Part shown: positions 43,201 to 58,200 of the stretch, piece by piece
Numbering within the stretch: position 1 is the stretch's first letter
How the letters are laid out: the number at the start of each line of letters is the position of its first letter
Source of the DNA: Lamellibrachia satsuma
Taxonomy: Eukaryota > Annelida > Polychaeta > Sabellida > Siboglinidae
DNA length: 64,000 nt
NCBI GenBank assembly: GCA_033239005.1
Contig: BSQZ01000018.1
Location: 7,966,536 to 8,030,535 of the forward strand
Direction: 5' to 3'
Notes under the pieces: model-generated
Seen by the model: the letters and a program-made list of their open reading frames with translations, nothing else
Database searches by the model: none
Told to the model about the DNA's origin: nothing
Translations under genes and position numbers: made by a program

Positions 43201-46200
43201 AAATATAGCAATGTAAACATCAGTGTTAAGTGTCATTAGACATCGTTATGTACAAAGTGTGAGACTAGCAGAAACAAAGAGGGATAGACACTGGGGGCAG
43301 GATGACGGAAGGAGGGCGACGGAGGGATGGCGACGGTGGGAGGACGACGGAGGGAGGATAACAGAGGGAGGATGACAGAGGATGATGGAGGGAGGATGAA
43401 GGAGGGAGGGCGATGGAGGGAGGAGGAGGGAGGATGACAGAGGATGATGGAGGATTATGGAGGGAGGATGATGGATGGAGGACGACAGAGGAAAGATAAC
43501 GGAGTAACGATGACAGAGTGAGGATGTCGAAGAGAGGGAAGCGGGAGGGATGGGAGAAAGAAAACAGGTGTTAATGAAGCGACACAGAGCAGGCAGTGGC
43601 AGAAAAGGTTCACCTCGTCGCGGTAATCTTTGAGGAGAATAGGGACCGGCAGAACCTATTGGTGACAGGAAACATGACAGGTCAGCAGACAATACGTCAG
43701 CAAACTCGGCAACAGCAAACCCATCAGCAGTCAATAAACATGTCAGCAGTCAGCAAACATGTCAGCAGTCAACAAACACATTTGCAGTCAGCAAACACAT
43801 CAGCAGTCAGCAAACACATCAGCAGTCTGGAAACACATTAGCAGTCAGCAAACAAATTAGTTGTCGGGAAACACATCAACAATCAGCAAACATGTCAGCA
43901 GTCAACAAATGTGTCAGCAAATACATCAGCAAACATGTCAGCAGTCAGCAAACGTCAGAATATTCATCAGCTAGCATGTAAGCAAACGAGTCAGCAACCA
44001 GCAAACATGTCAGCAAATGCATCAGCAGTCAACAAACATGTCAGCAAATGTGTCACCAGCCAGCAAACACATCAACAAAAGTGTCAGCAGTCAGCAAACA
44101 TGTCAGAAGTCAGTAAACATGCTGTTGTCAGCAAATATGACACGATGGGTCAAACACACTAGTGACATCAGCAATATGACACGATGGGTCAAACACAATA
44201 GTGACATCAGCAATATGACAACAGATCGGCCTTTTATGACTGGTACAATTCTAACAAGCAACACACTAAAACAACTGAATAATATCACTATATTTATATG
44301 TTTAATGTGCACATAACAGCGGCCTAGCACGAACACATTTCTACAGGAACATAAAATATAACGCTAACAGAATACAGAGAACTAGACCAGAAAGACAACA
44401 AAAGCTACAAACAGTCATTCTAGGATCTGCCAATGAACAATAAATTAAATGAACTACAACTGTACTTCTGAACTACAACTGTACTTTTGAACTACAACTG
44501 TACTTTAAGTTGCAACATGAAATAGCAGTTGAAAACAAAGTTGGCTGCATGTTGTGACTAACCTTGAGGACTTGGCATTATCGGCGTGCCAGGTGGCCCC
44601 TGGTTCGGTGGCCCCTGCAAACAACACAAAATGTATATACGTACACAATATACATACATAAATGGGCAATATTATGAAATTAATTTATGTTTTGCATTCA
44701 GATTAAGTTAAATGTACATGCAACATTCATTAAAGAAACCTTTTAAAAATGCTGATATTAAGATGTTAATACTGATTTTGAGATATAAGTACACTGACAG
44801 AATTTGTTTTATAGGTGAAAATGACAATAAACACTTACATTGAAACTACCTGGAGACGGTGAGGAATAATTCATCTGCAAACAGAAACAAGATGGTTTCA
44901 TGCTGTTACAGAGAATTAATACACGGTCTTGTTGAAATATATAAACTCCCAACAAAAAGAATGAATATTCCTGCCCATAATTCTGGGAACAATTTCCTAA
45001 TTCACTTGTGAAGTTCTGCATTGATGGAACTACTGAAACAATATGTCAGGGTTAATCACGACATAAATTTGCCAGTCAACCTATCAGGTGTGTCACCCCA
45101 ATAGTAGCCCGGCTCACAACAGTTCCAACCAATGGTCACTGTTCTGGGAAACGATGTGTTTTTAATTAAATTATCTTTTTCTAACATTGTCTAAAAATGT
45201 AACCACTGGAGTCATTGATCTCAAGAAACTGAACCATATTAAGTGTAAAATAAATATTAACGTAAAAAAATGTGGCTGTTAATTACTGTAGTTGCAATGA
45301 TGTTATCAGTGGAAAGGCCACCTTACCATCAGACAAGGGGGGTAATGGTGAGAAGTACTGAGAACTTAACACGTCAATATGATAGACACATTGTGGAAAG
45401 GAGTGTTGGTGAAAATACTCCTGTTAATTGACCTTGCAAGCTGCATTCACAAATACGGGAAATGACCAAAATCAAAACGGTCAATATTGGCAGTGTTAGT
45501 TCATCAGAGTTGACACTGCCAACGAGAGGATCCCTAAAGTGTACTCACCCCTGCTGCTGTGTTAGGGGGCCAGGGTCTGTTTGTTTGCGGCCTGTATAAC
45601 AAAGGGACTGTGTCAAACTCCATGGATTATACAAAACAGACAGCTAATGTCATAGCCTGGTCAACACACAATGAAAGATGGCTATTGCGTGATAACATAT
45701 TGAATTCAAAACACAATGAAAGATGGCTACTGGGTGCTAACATATTGAACTCAAAAACACAATGAAAGATGGCTACTGGGTGCTAACATATTGAACTCAA
45801 AAACACAATGAAAGATGGCTACTGGGTGCTAACATATTGATCTCAAAAACACAACAAAAGATGGCTACTGGGTGCTAACATACTGAACTCAAAAACACAA
45901 CGAAAGATGGCTACTGGGTACAAACATATTGAACTCAAAAACAAAATGAAAGATGGCTATTGGGTACTAACATATTGAACTCAAAAACAAAATGATAGAT
46001 GGCTACTGGGTGCTAACATATTGAACTCGAAAACACAATGAAAGGTGGGTACTGGGTACTAACATATTGAACTCAAAAACACAATGAAAGATGGCTACTG
46101 GGTGCTAACATATTGAACTCAAAAACACAATGAAAGATGGCTACTGGGTGCTAACTTATTGAACTCAAAAACACAATGAAGATGGCTACTGGGTACTAAC

Positions 46201-49200
46201 ATATTGAACTCAAAAACAAAATGATAGATGGCTACTGGATACTAACATATTGAACTCAAAAACACATTGAAAGATGGCAACTGGGTACTAACATACTGAA
46301 CTCAAAAACACAATGAAAGATGGCAACTGGGTGCTAACATATTGAATTCAAAAACACAAAGAAATATGGCTAATAGGTCCTAACATATTGAACTCAAAAA
46401 CACAATGAAAGATAGCTACTGGGTACTAACATATTGAACTCAAAAACACAATGAAAGATGGCTACTGGGTGCTAACATATTGAACTCAAAAACACAATGA
46501 AAGATAGCTACTGGGTGCTAACATATTGAACTCAAAAACACAATGAAAGATGGCTACTGGGTACTAACATATTGAACTCAAAAACAAAATGAAAGATGGC
46601 AACTGGGTGCTAACATATTGAACTCAAAAACACAATGAAAGATGGCAACTGGGTGCTAACATATTATACTCAAAAACACAATGAAAGATAGCCACTGCGT
46701 ACTAACATATTGAACTCAAAAACACAACGAAAGATGGCTACTGGGTACAAACATATTGAACTCAAAAACAAAATGAAAGATGGCTATTGGGTACTAACAT
46801 ATTGAACTCAAAAACAAAATGATAGATGGCTACTGGGTGCTAACATATTGAACTCGAAAACACAATGAAAGGTGGGTACTGGGTACTAACATATTGTACT
46901 CAAAAACACAATGAAAGATGGCTACTGGGTGCTAACATATTGAACTCAAAAACACAATGAAAGATGGCTACTGGGTGCTAACTTATTGAACTCAAAAACA
47001 CAATGAAGATGGCTACTGGGTACTAACATATTGAACTCAAAAACAAAATGATAGATGGCTACTGGATACTAACATATTGAACTCAAAAACACATTGAAAG
47101 ATGGCAACTGGGTACTAACATACTGAACTCAAAAACACAATGAAAGATGGCAACTGGGTGCTAACATATTGAATTCAAAAACACAAAGAAATATGGCTAA
47201 TAGGTGCTAACATATTGAACTCAAAAACACAATGAAAGATAGCTACTGGGTACTAACATATTGAACTCAAAAACACAATGAAAGATGGCTACTGGGTGCT
47301 AACATATTGAACTCAAAAACACAATGAAAGATAGCTACTGGGTGCTAACATATTGAACTCAAAAACACAATGAAAGATGGCTACTGGGTACTAACATATT
47401 GAACTCAAAAACAAAATGAAAGATGGCAACTGGGTGCTAACATATTGAACTCAAAAACACAATGAAAGATGGCAACTGGGTGCTAACATATTATACTCAA
47501 AAACACAATGAAAGATAGCCACTGCGTACTAACATATTGAACTCAAAAACACAACGAAAGATGGCTACTGGGTACAAACATATTGAACTCAAAAACAAAA
47601 TGAAAGATGGCTATTGGGTACTAACATATTGAACTCAAAAACAAAATGATAGATGGCTACTGGGTGCTAACGTATTGAACTCGAAAACACAATGAAAGGT
47701 GGGTACTGGGTACTAACATATTGAACTCAAAAACACAATGAAAGATGGCTACTGGGTGCTAACATATTGAACTCAAAAACACAATGAAAGATGGCTACTG
47801 GGTGCTAACTTATTGAACTCAAAAACACAATGAAGATGGCTACTGGGTACTAACATATTGAACTCAAAAACAAAATGATAGATGGCTACTGGATACTAAC
47901 ATATTGAACTCAAAAACACATTGAAAGATGGCAACTGGGTACTAACATATTGAACTCAAAAACACAATGAAAGATGGCAACTGGGTGCTAACATATTGAA
48001 TTCAAAAACACAAAGAAATATGGCTAATAGGTGCTAACATATTGAACTCAAAAACACAATGAAAGATAGCTACTGGGTACTAACATATTGAACTCAAAAA
48101 CACAATGAAAGATGGCTACTGGGTGCTAACATATTGAACTCAAAAACACAAAGAAATATGGCTAATGGATGCTAACATATTGAACTCAAAAACACAATGA
48201 AAGATAGCTACTGGGTACTAACATATTGAACTCAAAAACACAACGAAAGATGGCTACTGGGTACTAACATATTGAACTCAAAAACACAATGAAAGATGGC
48301 AACTGGGTGCTAACATATTATACTCAAAAACACAATGAAAGATAGCTACTGGGTACTAACATATTGAACTCAAAAACACAATGAAAGATGGCAACTGGGT
48401 GCTAACATATTATACTCAAAAACACAATGAAAGATAGCTACTGGGTACTAACATATTGAACTCAAAAACACAACGAAAGATGGCAACTGGGTGCTAACAT
48501 ACTGCACTCAAAAACCGATATCATAATCTCTTTTTTTACAATTTACTTCACAGACGTTACTTACAGCACAATTTCATCACAATCTATCAACAAAACATCT
48601 GTGTTTTATTACAGAATTATGAAAGAAATCATGTCTTACATACTTCTCCCCAATTGGTACAACTGGCAAAAAGGGGAAATGTTTTTGCCCAATTTTCTTG
48701 GCAAGAGTTCTATAATAAATTGAACTGTGGTATTTAAACAGATATTTATGTAAACGTAGTACACAAACAACTTCAGAACTCACATAATTACTGCAAAATA
48801 ATTTTTTTTCAATACTTTGTGATCACACAAAGTTTTAAGTTTTCAGTAGCAAACGTTTCTACTCACATGGACAGGGGCGTCATGCCCCCTGGACCCCCTG
48901 GACCCATCCCTGGCAGACCCCCTGGCCCCATGCCCCCAGGACCACCTGGTCCCATTCCAGCAGGACCGCCTGGACCCATGCCGGCTGGGCCACCAGGACC
49001 CATGCCCGCCGGTCCACTAGGTCCCATCCCTGCGGGACCACCGGGACCCATACTTGAGGGGGGAGGTCCTCGGATCCCACCGCAGTGCTGTGGACAGACC
49101 AGACTTCATGACAGCACCTGGCACACATCGAGCTTAACACCACGTCAAGTACTTGACACAATCACATGACTTACTTAACACCACGTCAAGTACTTGACAC

Positions 49201-52200
49201 AATCACATGACTTACTTAACACCACATCAAGTACTTGACACAATCACATGATTTACTTAACACCACGTCAAGTACTTGCCACAATCACATGATTTACTTA
49301 ACACCACATCAAGTACTTGACACAACCAGATGATTTATTAACTCCATTTTAAGTACTTGCCACAATCACATGATTTACTTAACACCACGTCAAGTACTTG
49401 ACACAATCACATGACTGACTTAACATTGTCTCATCAAACAAGATTTTGCATTAACTGAAAGTATTTAACATAATAACATGATACAAGTACTTAACACAAT
49501 TATATGATATGCTTAATACTCTGTCAAACAATTGCAACACTTCCCATTGTCTTTAATGCTTAACACTATCATTTGATACACTAAAGGCTATATGGCAGTT
49601 TGGCACATTTCATACTATCAGTTTTACGTGAGAAACTGTAACAATTATGTAAAAAGCAGCAACTAAAATGGGCCTACGTCATGGTTAGTTATCTACTTGA
49701 ATGTTTTGCTCTCCTTTGATGATCCACAACGGAATTGATATGAAATTAATACAGCTATAGTCATTAATGCAGTTATACAGAATTTAAATAAAAATATATG
49801 GATCTCAACCATAAAATGTGTCAGGTCTGAATACTGTTAGTGCCTTGCTCTAGTGGAATGGGTCCTGTATACATACGTTGAACTCGCTGACTGTCGGGTT
49901 CATGGGACCCGGCATTCGGCTGCCCGGGTGGGCCATCCGCTGCATGTGTACCATGTTTGGATGTCCTGAAACAATCACACTCAGGGTGAAGGTCAAGGAC
50001 AAACACAGGTCAAGGACATAGAGGTCAAGGAGAGATTGAATATTGAATATGTCAACAAGTTAGTCAAAGTGTACTGTTCACAGGATCAATGTCAACAAGG
50101 TGAAATTAGAACATAGCTGACAGTTTGAATCATTAAATAATTAAAAACAAAATAAAAACTTGACAATAAAAAACTTGACGTGTCATCATTGTATATCGAG
50201 GCCTCCTGACGGTCATGTTTAACAAGGCTGATTGGACACTGAAAGTGACCCCATGAACTCTGACCCCACAAACTCACCTGGTCGCATGTCCATACTGTTG
50301 GGCATGCCCATCATCGGCATCTGACCAGCAGCGGGCCCGCCTTGCGCTTGCTACATAAACACAGAACATTCACACTTGAAACCAGCACACACCGTACTTG
50401 GATGAGTCTGTTGAGAGTTGGTACCATGAGGATACGTCTATTTCTGCATTTAATGGTTGCCTCGTTTTAAACATATGTGCACATTAAATCATCACTCGTA
50501 AATCAGAATAGTTTTTTCAGATTAAGTTTATAAACTCTGAAGGAAGTATCTGATCAAATGTTGCAGATTGTAGTTACCCTAGAATACAGAGAGGGCAACA
50601 AACACAGATTTGAGTTTGAACAAAGACGAGAACATAAAAATGTATTTGCTGCTCGCTGTGTTGAACAGAACATGCACCACTCACGTTGAAATCCACCTGA
50701 TTCAGCATGCGCACCGGACCCCGGGCCCCGCCAGGGTACCGTGGGGAAATGAAATGCTACAACAAATGCACCAATTTACAAGTCAAAATGATAATAACAT
50801 GTTTAGACAACAGTGTAGATTGTTGATCACCAGAGTGCGCCACTAGGGTGCACAAGTGGCTTAGGTCGACAAAACTATTAATTACTACAGTGAATAAACT
50901 TGAACAGGAAGTCAACGGGAACATATTTTTAGTCACAAAGATGAAGGACAAGATCAGGAGAGTGAGAGATCCCACCCAAATACAACGAGGGTTGCACACA
51001 ATGGACAGGAACCTCAACACACGTGGTGGACTGCTCTGCCACCTAGTGTTCTAACAGGTAAACTATCTACCTAGTAAAGACTGCAATAATTAGCTAATTT
51101 TACTTACTCAATGACAGTAGAACTTCGTCGAGCAATTCGTTTAATAAGACATATGCTCAACATTAATTGGCCACAGTCACTGACATGCACTCCTTCTTCT
51201 GACCAAGCATAAAACAGACAATCATTGCATATATTGCTCCTGATACAAAAAGATCAAACTGTCTCCAAATGTACGATTATCTTAACAACCAGACCTTTGT
51301 TGTATTGTTTTTGAGATGACCCCTTCATGTATCATCACATGACAAAACCAAAACAATGAACATGCGACCTAATTAACTTGGAATAAAAAACCCATCTTAA
51401 CTGCCCGCATGACCTCATTTCTTTATTCCTTTACATTTGCCTCAACGCTCATAGTAGTGGTTTTTGCCTTCCAACAAAAATAATTTTCAGCAGAAAAAAA
51501 ACTTGAGAAAATCTACTTACTGAATAGTACGGTCCTGGCATATTTGCCCCCGGCATGGGCGCCCCTGGCATGGGAGCCCCTGGCATGGGTGCCCCCGGCA
51601 TGCCATCCTGGGGTTGAAGCTGCCCTGCAAGTGGGCTTGGAGCAGAAGGATTCTGTAGGAAATGAAATAATACATTTATAAGGACATTGTTTGATCACAT
51701 GAAGACACGTACAGTGATTACGCATCGACTAACTTAAATATTGCTATCGTTGTAATTTACATTTGAAAATTTTTTATTCATCTGCATCAACCATTGCTTC
51801 AAATTCAAAACATTTTTCATATGCTTCAAAACATTTTTCATATGCTTCAAAACATTTTTAGTCAAACTTGTCTTAGGTGACCACTCAATGGATGGTTGAA
51901 AAGTGGTCTCTTCATAAAGGTGGTCTCTTAATACAGGTAGGAGTTGACTGTGGTCGTTAATGACAGGTGGTCTCTTAATGCAGGTGGTCGCTTGAGCAGG
52001 TTTGACTTTCTATATATTATCACAACTGAAGTAATGGATACACTTAGTATTTGATCTGGTAAACAACACAGGTTTAAGGCAAACAACGCATTGAAGGTCA
52101 GCCTGCTAAAGACAAATTCAACTGTCAATGACAGCCCAGACACAATAACATCCACCGAAGAAAAATCCTACATAAAAAAACGATTTACCTGGATAACTGA

Positions 52201-55200
52201 TTACACCATTTACACATGTTAACATCTCACATTTACTGAGGCAACAAACCGTAGGAAGGATCGCCATGTTGTTTACGTTGTCTGTCAGGACAAGGTGGAT
52301 ATGACACACAGGACTGGCCAGTAACAAGCTGGCAGGAAATGACCAACATGGTGGCAACTGGTAATACACAGGTAACTGATACCTGGCCAGTCTGTTGGGG
52401 GTGAATCCAGATCTACCCCCCCCCCTCCGAAAGTGTCCACACTGGCTGGGCAGGAACACAATGTTTCAGGTAAGAATAAAAATTGAATTAAGACTGGTTC
52501 AAGATGTTACCTAGTAACAGACAACAGTTAGGACCCATCTGCCAATATTCCATACATAAACAATCCTTAGGAAGGTGAGGGTTGTGTGTGAGGAGTTACT
52601 TTTTTCCAATAACTTTTAAATTGGATACATTAGTAACGTTAGATTTTAAAGAAAATTGTAGGAAAAGTTGTCCAGGATACCAAAGAAATGTCATAATAGG
52701 GCTGCTAATGGGAAAAACAATTGTGGCTTAAACCCACCTATAACTTAGTTTGACAAACATTCAGGACAGGAACCATGGAAACACAGGGAAGCACTTTGTG
52801 TGGCAGTGACGCTGAGACGTTCACTTAATTTGCACATTTTTTTGTGACATTAAATGAGACAATAATAATGTTACACCTGTAAGCATGTGACCCCTGAAAC
52901 CTGTAATCCTAGGGAAATGGCTTTTTCCAAACTAGAGGAAAATTTTGTAATAGCATAATCTTACCCCTTGGGCTCACCTGGTTATATGCTTTGTGTGTTA
53001 ATGTCAAATAATTATTAGCTCTGTGACCACACTTAGACAATTCCATAATGTCACTGACTTGACACTGAATGACACTGACTTGACACTTGACTGACATTGT
53101 CTCACACAGCCTCTTTTTGGTTGAAATGGACTTAACCGTTGACATTTGTATACCACTGGAAACCAAGAATACCGTCAGGTTGTCTCCCAACTCCTTTTAT
53201 CCCGACGACAGGTCTTTAATACCCAAATATAGGGCCAATTTGAACAGAACCCTTTCAATGCAGAAATTGGTTCAATATGAATTATTCAGTCCCAGTTATC
53301 ATAGATGAATCGCACAGCTGGGTTAAGTACATGTGAACTAGAGCCCACAAAACTGTCACAGAATAGACTGCTGGGAGTGCAGGGGCTACGCTTAGGTTAC
53401 TGACTCTGCTGGTTAGCCCCAGTAGAGCGGACAAAATGTCTGTTTTTTTCCTGGCAATATTTGCTTATCATTAGTCTACCATTTGAAAGGGCCACTTGTA
53501 TGTTTTTCATATGTGAACACGCCACAAAGGATCCTGGCTATTCCATCAAACACTCTCACCCCAACACAGGAGAAAGCTGCTTTCATGCAATGAAAAATTA
53601 TGGGTTGTCCAGTTTAAAAATAATAAAGCCATAAATTATTTGTTTTTCAAAGTTGGCAATGAATTTGAAATCAGTAAAACCTGTCTTCATTGCCTTTATA
53701 ATATATTATATGTATTTTTTAAGAAATTGATCAACATGAAAGTTAAAACAAGAAGAACATTGTAAATAAATTACTAAAACATTGTTTACAATCAGGACTA
53801 TTTAGTTATCTCTTTGACATCACAATCACTGATCAGGGAACATCTTAACACCAGTAAGTCAACTTCTAAATACACGGTTAAGCAATTTCTTTCAAATTCA
53901 AATTATTGTTAAGAAGTATTTAAACTGTATTGTTGAAAATTAATTAATGTAAGTGATCTACTTTTAAGAAGCACTACTTTGGGGGATTTAAAATGACAAC
54001 ACAACATAATCAACTAGCGACTACTTATTCTACAAGAGACAAAACCTGTACTTACATGAGCCATACCGTTTACCCCATATCCTGAATTTACAAAACCCTG
54101 AAAACAGAAAGAATCCTAGAGTTAGTTAGCCATCAGCATGGATGCATCTGTAAATCTTGTGGCAATCTCTAAATTTAGCGCCAGTTTGAAGGTTGCCAGA
54201 GGGGCCTGCTTAGAATATGCCAGTTCCTGGACTTGCAATGCCAAAAAACCTGCTATTTTAGTCGTCAGTTTGTGCTACTTTCCAGCCTGGTTTGCCAGAC
54301 AATGGTGGCTTTCACTTTTGCCTGCTAGAACTTAGCTCAGGGTTTTTCTATCGTACACTGTGTCTCTCGCATCATTAATTATACTATTCTCTACTGCTTG
54401 TAATAAGTGAATAAATGTTGTATTGCTGTACATGAAATTTTCATGGCCTGAATCTTCTTCTATGTGCACCCAACACAGGGAGAACGTTACAGACATACAT
54501 TGTTGATGGCAATATGAGAGTTGGGTGGATGAGGCGTATGGAGGGGTTGGATCCAGTGTAGGAGTGTCACATTAGGTTATGTAAGAACTCTGGTTCATTA
54601 GCATAAATAACACTATGCTACTAATGATGGCATCTGAATAAATGTATTGAGTGGGAGGCTAAATGGGAGGGGCCAATGCTGAAAGGGAGGGATCAACATT
54701 AAGTGGGAGGGACCAACACCAACACTGCCTGGGAAGGACCAATACTGACTGGGGAGGGAGTAACACTAAGTGAGATGGACCAACACAAGTGGGAGGGAAC
54801 AACACTGATTGGGAGGGACCAACACTAAGAGGGAGGGACCAACACTGAGTGGGAGGGGCCTACACTGATGGGAGGGGCCAACAATGGCTGGGAGGGACCA
54901 ACATTAAGTAGGAGGGATCAACACTAAGTTGGAGGAACCAACACTTAATGGGAGGGGCTAACGCTGACTGGGAGGGACCCACACTGATTAGAAAGGGGCC
55001 AACACTGATTAGAATGGGGCTGGTGGTCGGGGCCAACACAAGTGGGTGAAAGCTGAGTTTGAAGGGGTAACTACAGTGGAGGTGCCTCAAACTTCACACA
55101 AAGCAGCTAATAGAGATTATTAATTATGCATGGCTGGATGACTCGTGCATGGCTGATTTGGCTAAAACTCACAACTGCATCAGACTGGGCGATGGAGAAT

Positions 55201-58200
55201 AGTAACCCAATTTTAAACACTGATATGTTTTGCATCAAAGCAGTGAAATTATTGCATTTATTGCTAATAATTTTCTTAACTGATATGTTGAGTAGATTTG
55301 ACTACAGATCATCTTCACTACACTAAAATTGGATGATCTGCACATAACCCTACATACCTCCTCATACACGTCCAACTATATCCGACAATAAACATTTCTC
55401 CTCTCTCAAATAATTTTTTCTCTGACAAATAATTTGACAAAGTAAATAATATCTGCCATAACAGTTCAAGGCACACATCTATTGTGAAATTTATCAGTAA
55501 TTACCTGGCAAGTATTTGTTAGTTTATTGCCGTGGAATAGGGAAGTACAGATTCACTTCTAGAGGTGGGGAGAGGAGGAGAGAGGAGGGGAGAGGAGGGA
55601 ACGGGAATTAGGGTGGGGAGGGTGAAGTGGGGTGAGAGGATGATAAGGGTGAGGGCAGAGGGTGCTGCACTGTGTGGGGTTCAGCCATTTGTCTCAGAAT
55701 GACTGGGTCCCCTTGGGACAAACTTTACACACAAAATATGTTACCTGCTATCACCAATGTATGAATTTATTCCTGTGACTCTGGTAAATTAGATCACACA
55801 TGACATTACAAACACTCTTTAAATCTGACAAATCTCAATATGATCTTTTTTATATATATAATAACACAATTATTATCAACAGTAATGACACAATGTCTTA
55901 ATTTCCTAATCAAAACAGTGAATGAGAAACAGATCCAACAAGACCACGCTGGCAGCAAGACCACACTGGCAACAAGAAAACACTGGCAACAAGACAACAC
56001 TGGCAACAATTCTGGTGGAAAACTGCATGACATGTGCAGAGTATGACATCTGCTCATGCCACCAGTGACAGCGCTGGAGCCACAGGACAGCCATACACCA
56101 ATGGATGCCGTGACATACTGGGCAGTGTACACGGCGCGTCACCCGCCGGACAGATACAATGCTGCACACAATGGCCGCACTGAGCGCCGTCCAGCCACAG
56201 GCCACTACTGTCTATCTAGCAAAATCAATCCTGCTTACAGTCGCCATGGCAACAGTGCCACTGGCGACCAGAAAGTGGCGTATGAATATTCAGAGAGCCA
56301 GGAAGTTAGCTTTGCTAAGTAAATGTCAGTTGACACTGGTCTGTCTCAAGGAGCTGGGAGATTGGGGGGACCCTCATTGTCTTCCTTATACATGAGGGAA
56401 TATGGGGGATGTTCGGTGGAGGGACGGTTAAACAGGCATGTTCCATTGTACAGTATTATAGTAAAGTCATTAAATGATCCATTTGACACAACACATCAAA
56501 TAGTTTCACATTAACCTGTGACACTGCAGATGACAGATAACCTGAAGGCAACTCCCTTGCCATATACTGAACCTAGTAATCACGATTCTCGTTTAAACCT
56601 TAAACCAAACCCACTTAACACCCTCTTTTTATGTCTTGTATTTGCTATAGTAAACTATCCAAGTATCTATTATAATATAAATCATAATTATAATACTACG
56701 ATACTCTCCTCAATGCAATCATTGGTACATTCTAAAGCTATCTCTTGTTTCCTTAAACACACAAGACAACAATACAACCATCCTTCAAACATTTCCCCCT
56801 CATTTAATCAACCTGCAACATTTTGGGAATTAGAGATTTGGAATGAACAGATGCAGCACTAAAACGTTCCCTAGAACTAGTCTAGATGACTCCTTTGTTT
56901 AAACGACACTGTAATATGACAGAAGATCACGATCACTGAGTGATCATCAATGTATAATTTACTAGATGCTAGTCTCAAACCCTAAAAGAACCCTTCCAAT
57001 TTACGAGGTAACATACTTCCCACTAATTGTCTGCTCTAATACAAATGGCTGTATCAATTCTTCTAGTAAAACAAACATCATAAAGAAAATGACACCAAAT
57101 TTTTGGACTAGGATCACAAGTTATTATTTGTTGGTATGGCTTAGGCTATGGATAGAATCAGATAAAGATGATTCCTTTATGAAGTTACTATACAATGTCA
57201 ACTGAATAAAATGGATGATTTGATTATGTATTGCAGAGCTTTGTTAAAATCTAGTCTACAAAACTGACTAAAATCTTAAACTGCCACATAATTATTTTTA
57301 TATCCTTTATAATAATATCATATGCATTTTCAAAGGCATAAGAGGCATGAGACAAATGGTACTGTGGTAATTTTATGACACTTTATTTATGATTTATAAA
57401 TAAAGAATGTATCCAAAAACTGGGTTTGTTGAAACATTATCTGTTTACACATTACAACCAAGTCTTCTGGTGTTCCCCATTGTCATTAGTAACTAAATAT
57501 TTACTACATCTCACCTGCCACATTTGTTTGGTTAAATTCCATATTTTTTACTTTAAATTCTGTATATAGCCAAATAAATCCATAAACATTTGTCAACAGT
57601 TAACCAACCTACAGCAGTCCTATTCCGATTGAGTGGCGTCACCTATCAGGCTACAAAATATACCTACATCAATTGAAATCCCCTAGGTTTTGCAGGAAAT
57701 CTGCCTAGCATCAAAATATTATATCTAAGGTTGTCATTCAATGTTATACTTGCGTGATGAACACAAGTCTCCTACATTTTATACTTGCGTGATGAACACA
57801 AGTCTCCTACATGTTATAGTTGAGTTATGAACACAACAAAATATGTCCTATATCAGGATTTTTCTATTTAAAACAAAACTGAATAAAAAATGGGATGCGG
57901 ATGTACACTTCCCAAAATATCAAAAATCCATATTGTTGACAGGAAATTTATATGGTGTGGCAAGTCTCCTACATGTTTGTAGAGGGAGTGTATGTTTGTA
58001 GAGGGAGTGTATGTTTGTAGAGGGAGTGCCTGTTTGTAGAGGGAGTGTATGTTTGTAGAGGGAGTGTATGTTTGTAGAGGAGTGTATGTTTGTAGAGGGA
58101 GTGTATGTTTGTAGAGGGAGTGTATGTTTGTAGAGGGAGTGTATGTTTGTAGAGGAGTGTATGTTTGTAGAGGGAGTGTATGTTTGTAGAGGGAGTGTAT

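Noticed and set aside
43246..43734. 162-codon reverse open frame rich in Pro/Ser
   Set aside because: It arises from the polypurine tract, with no conserved motif and no splice fit to SSBP.
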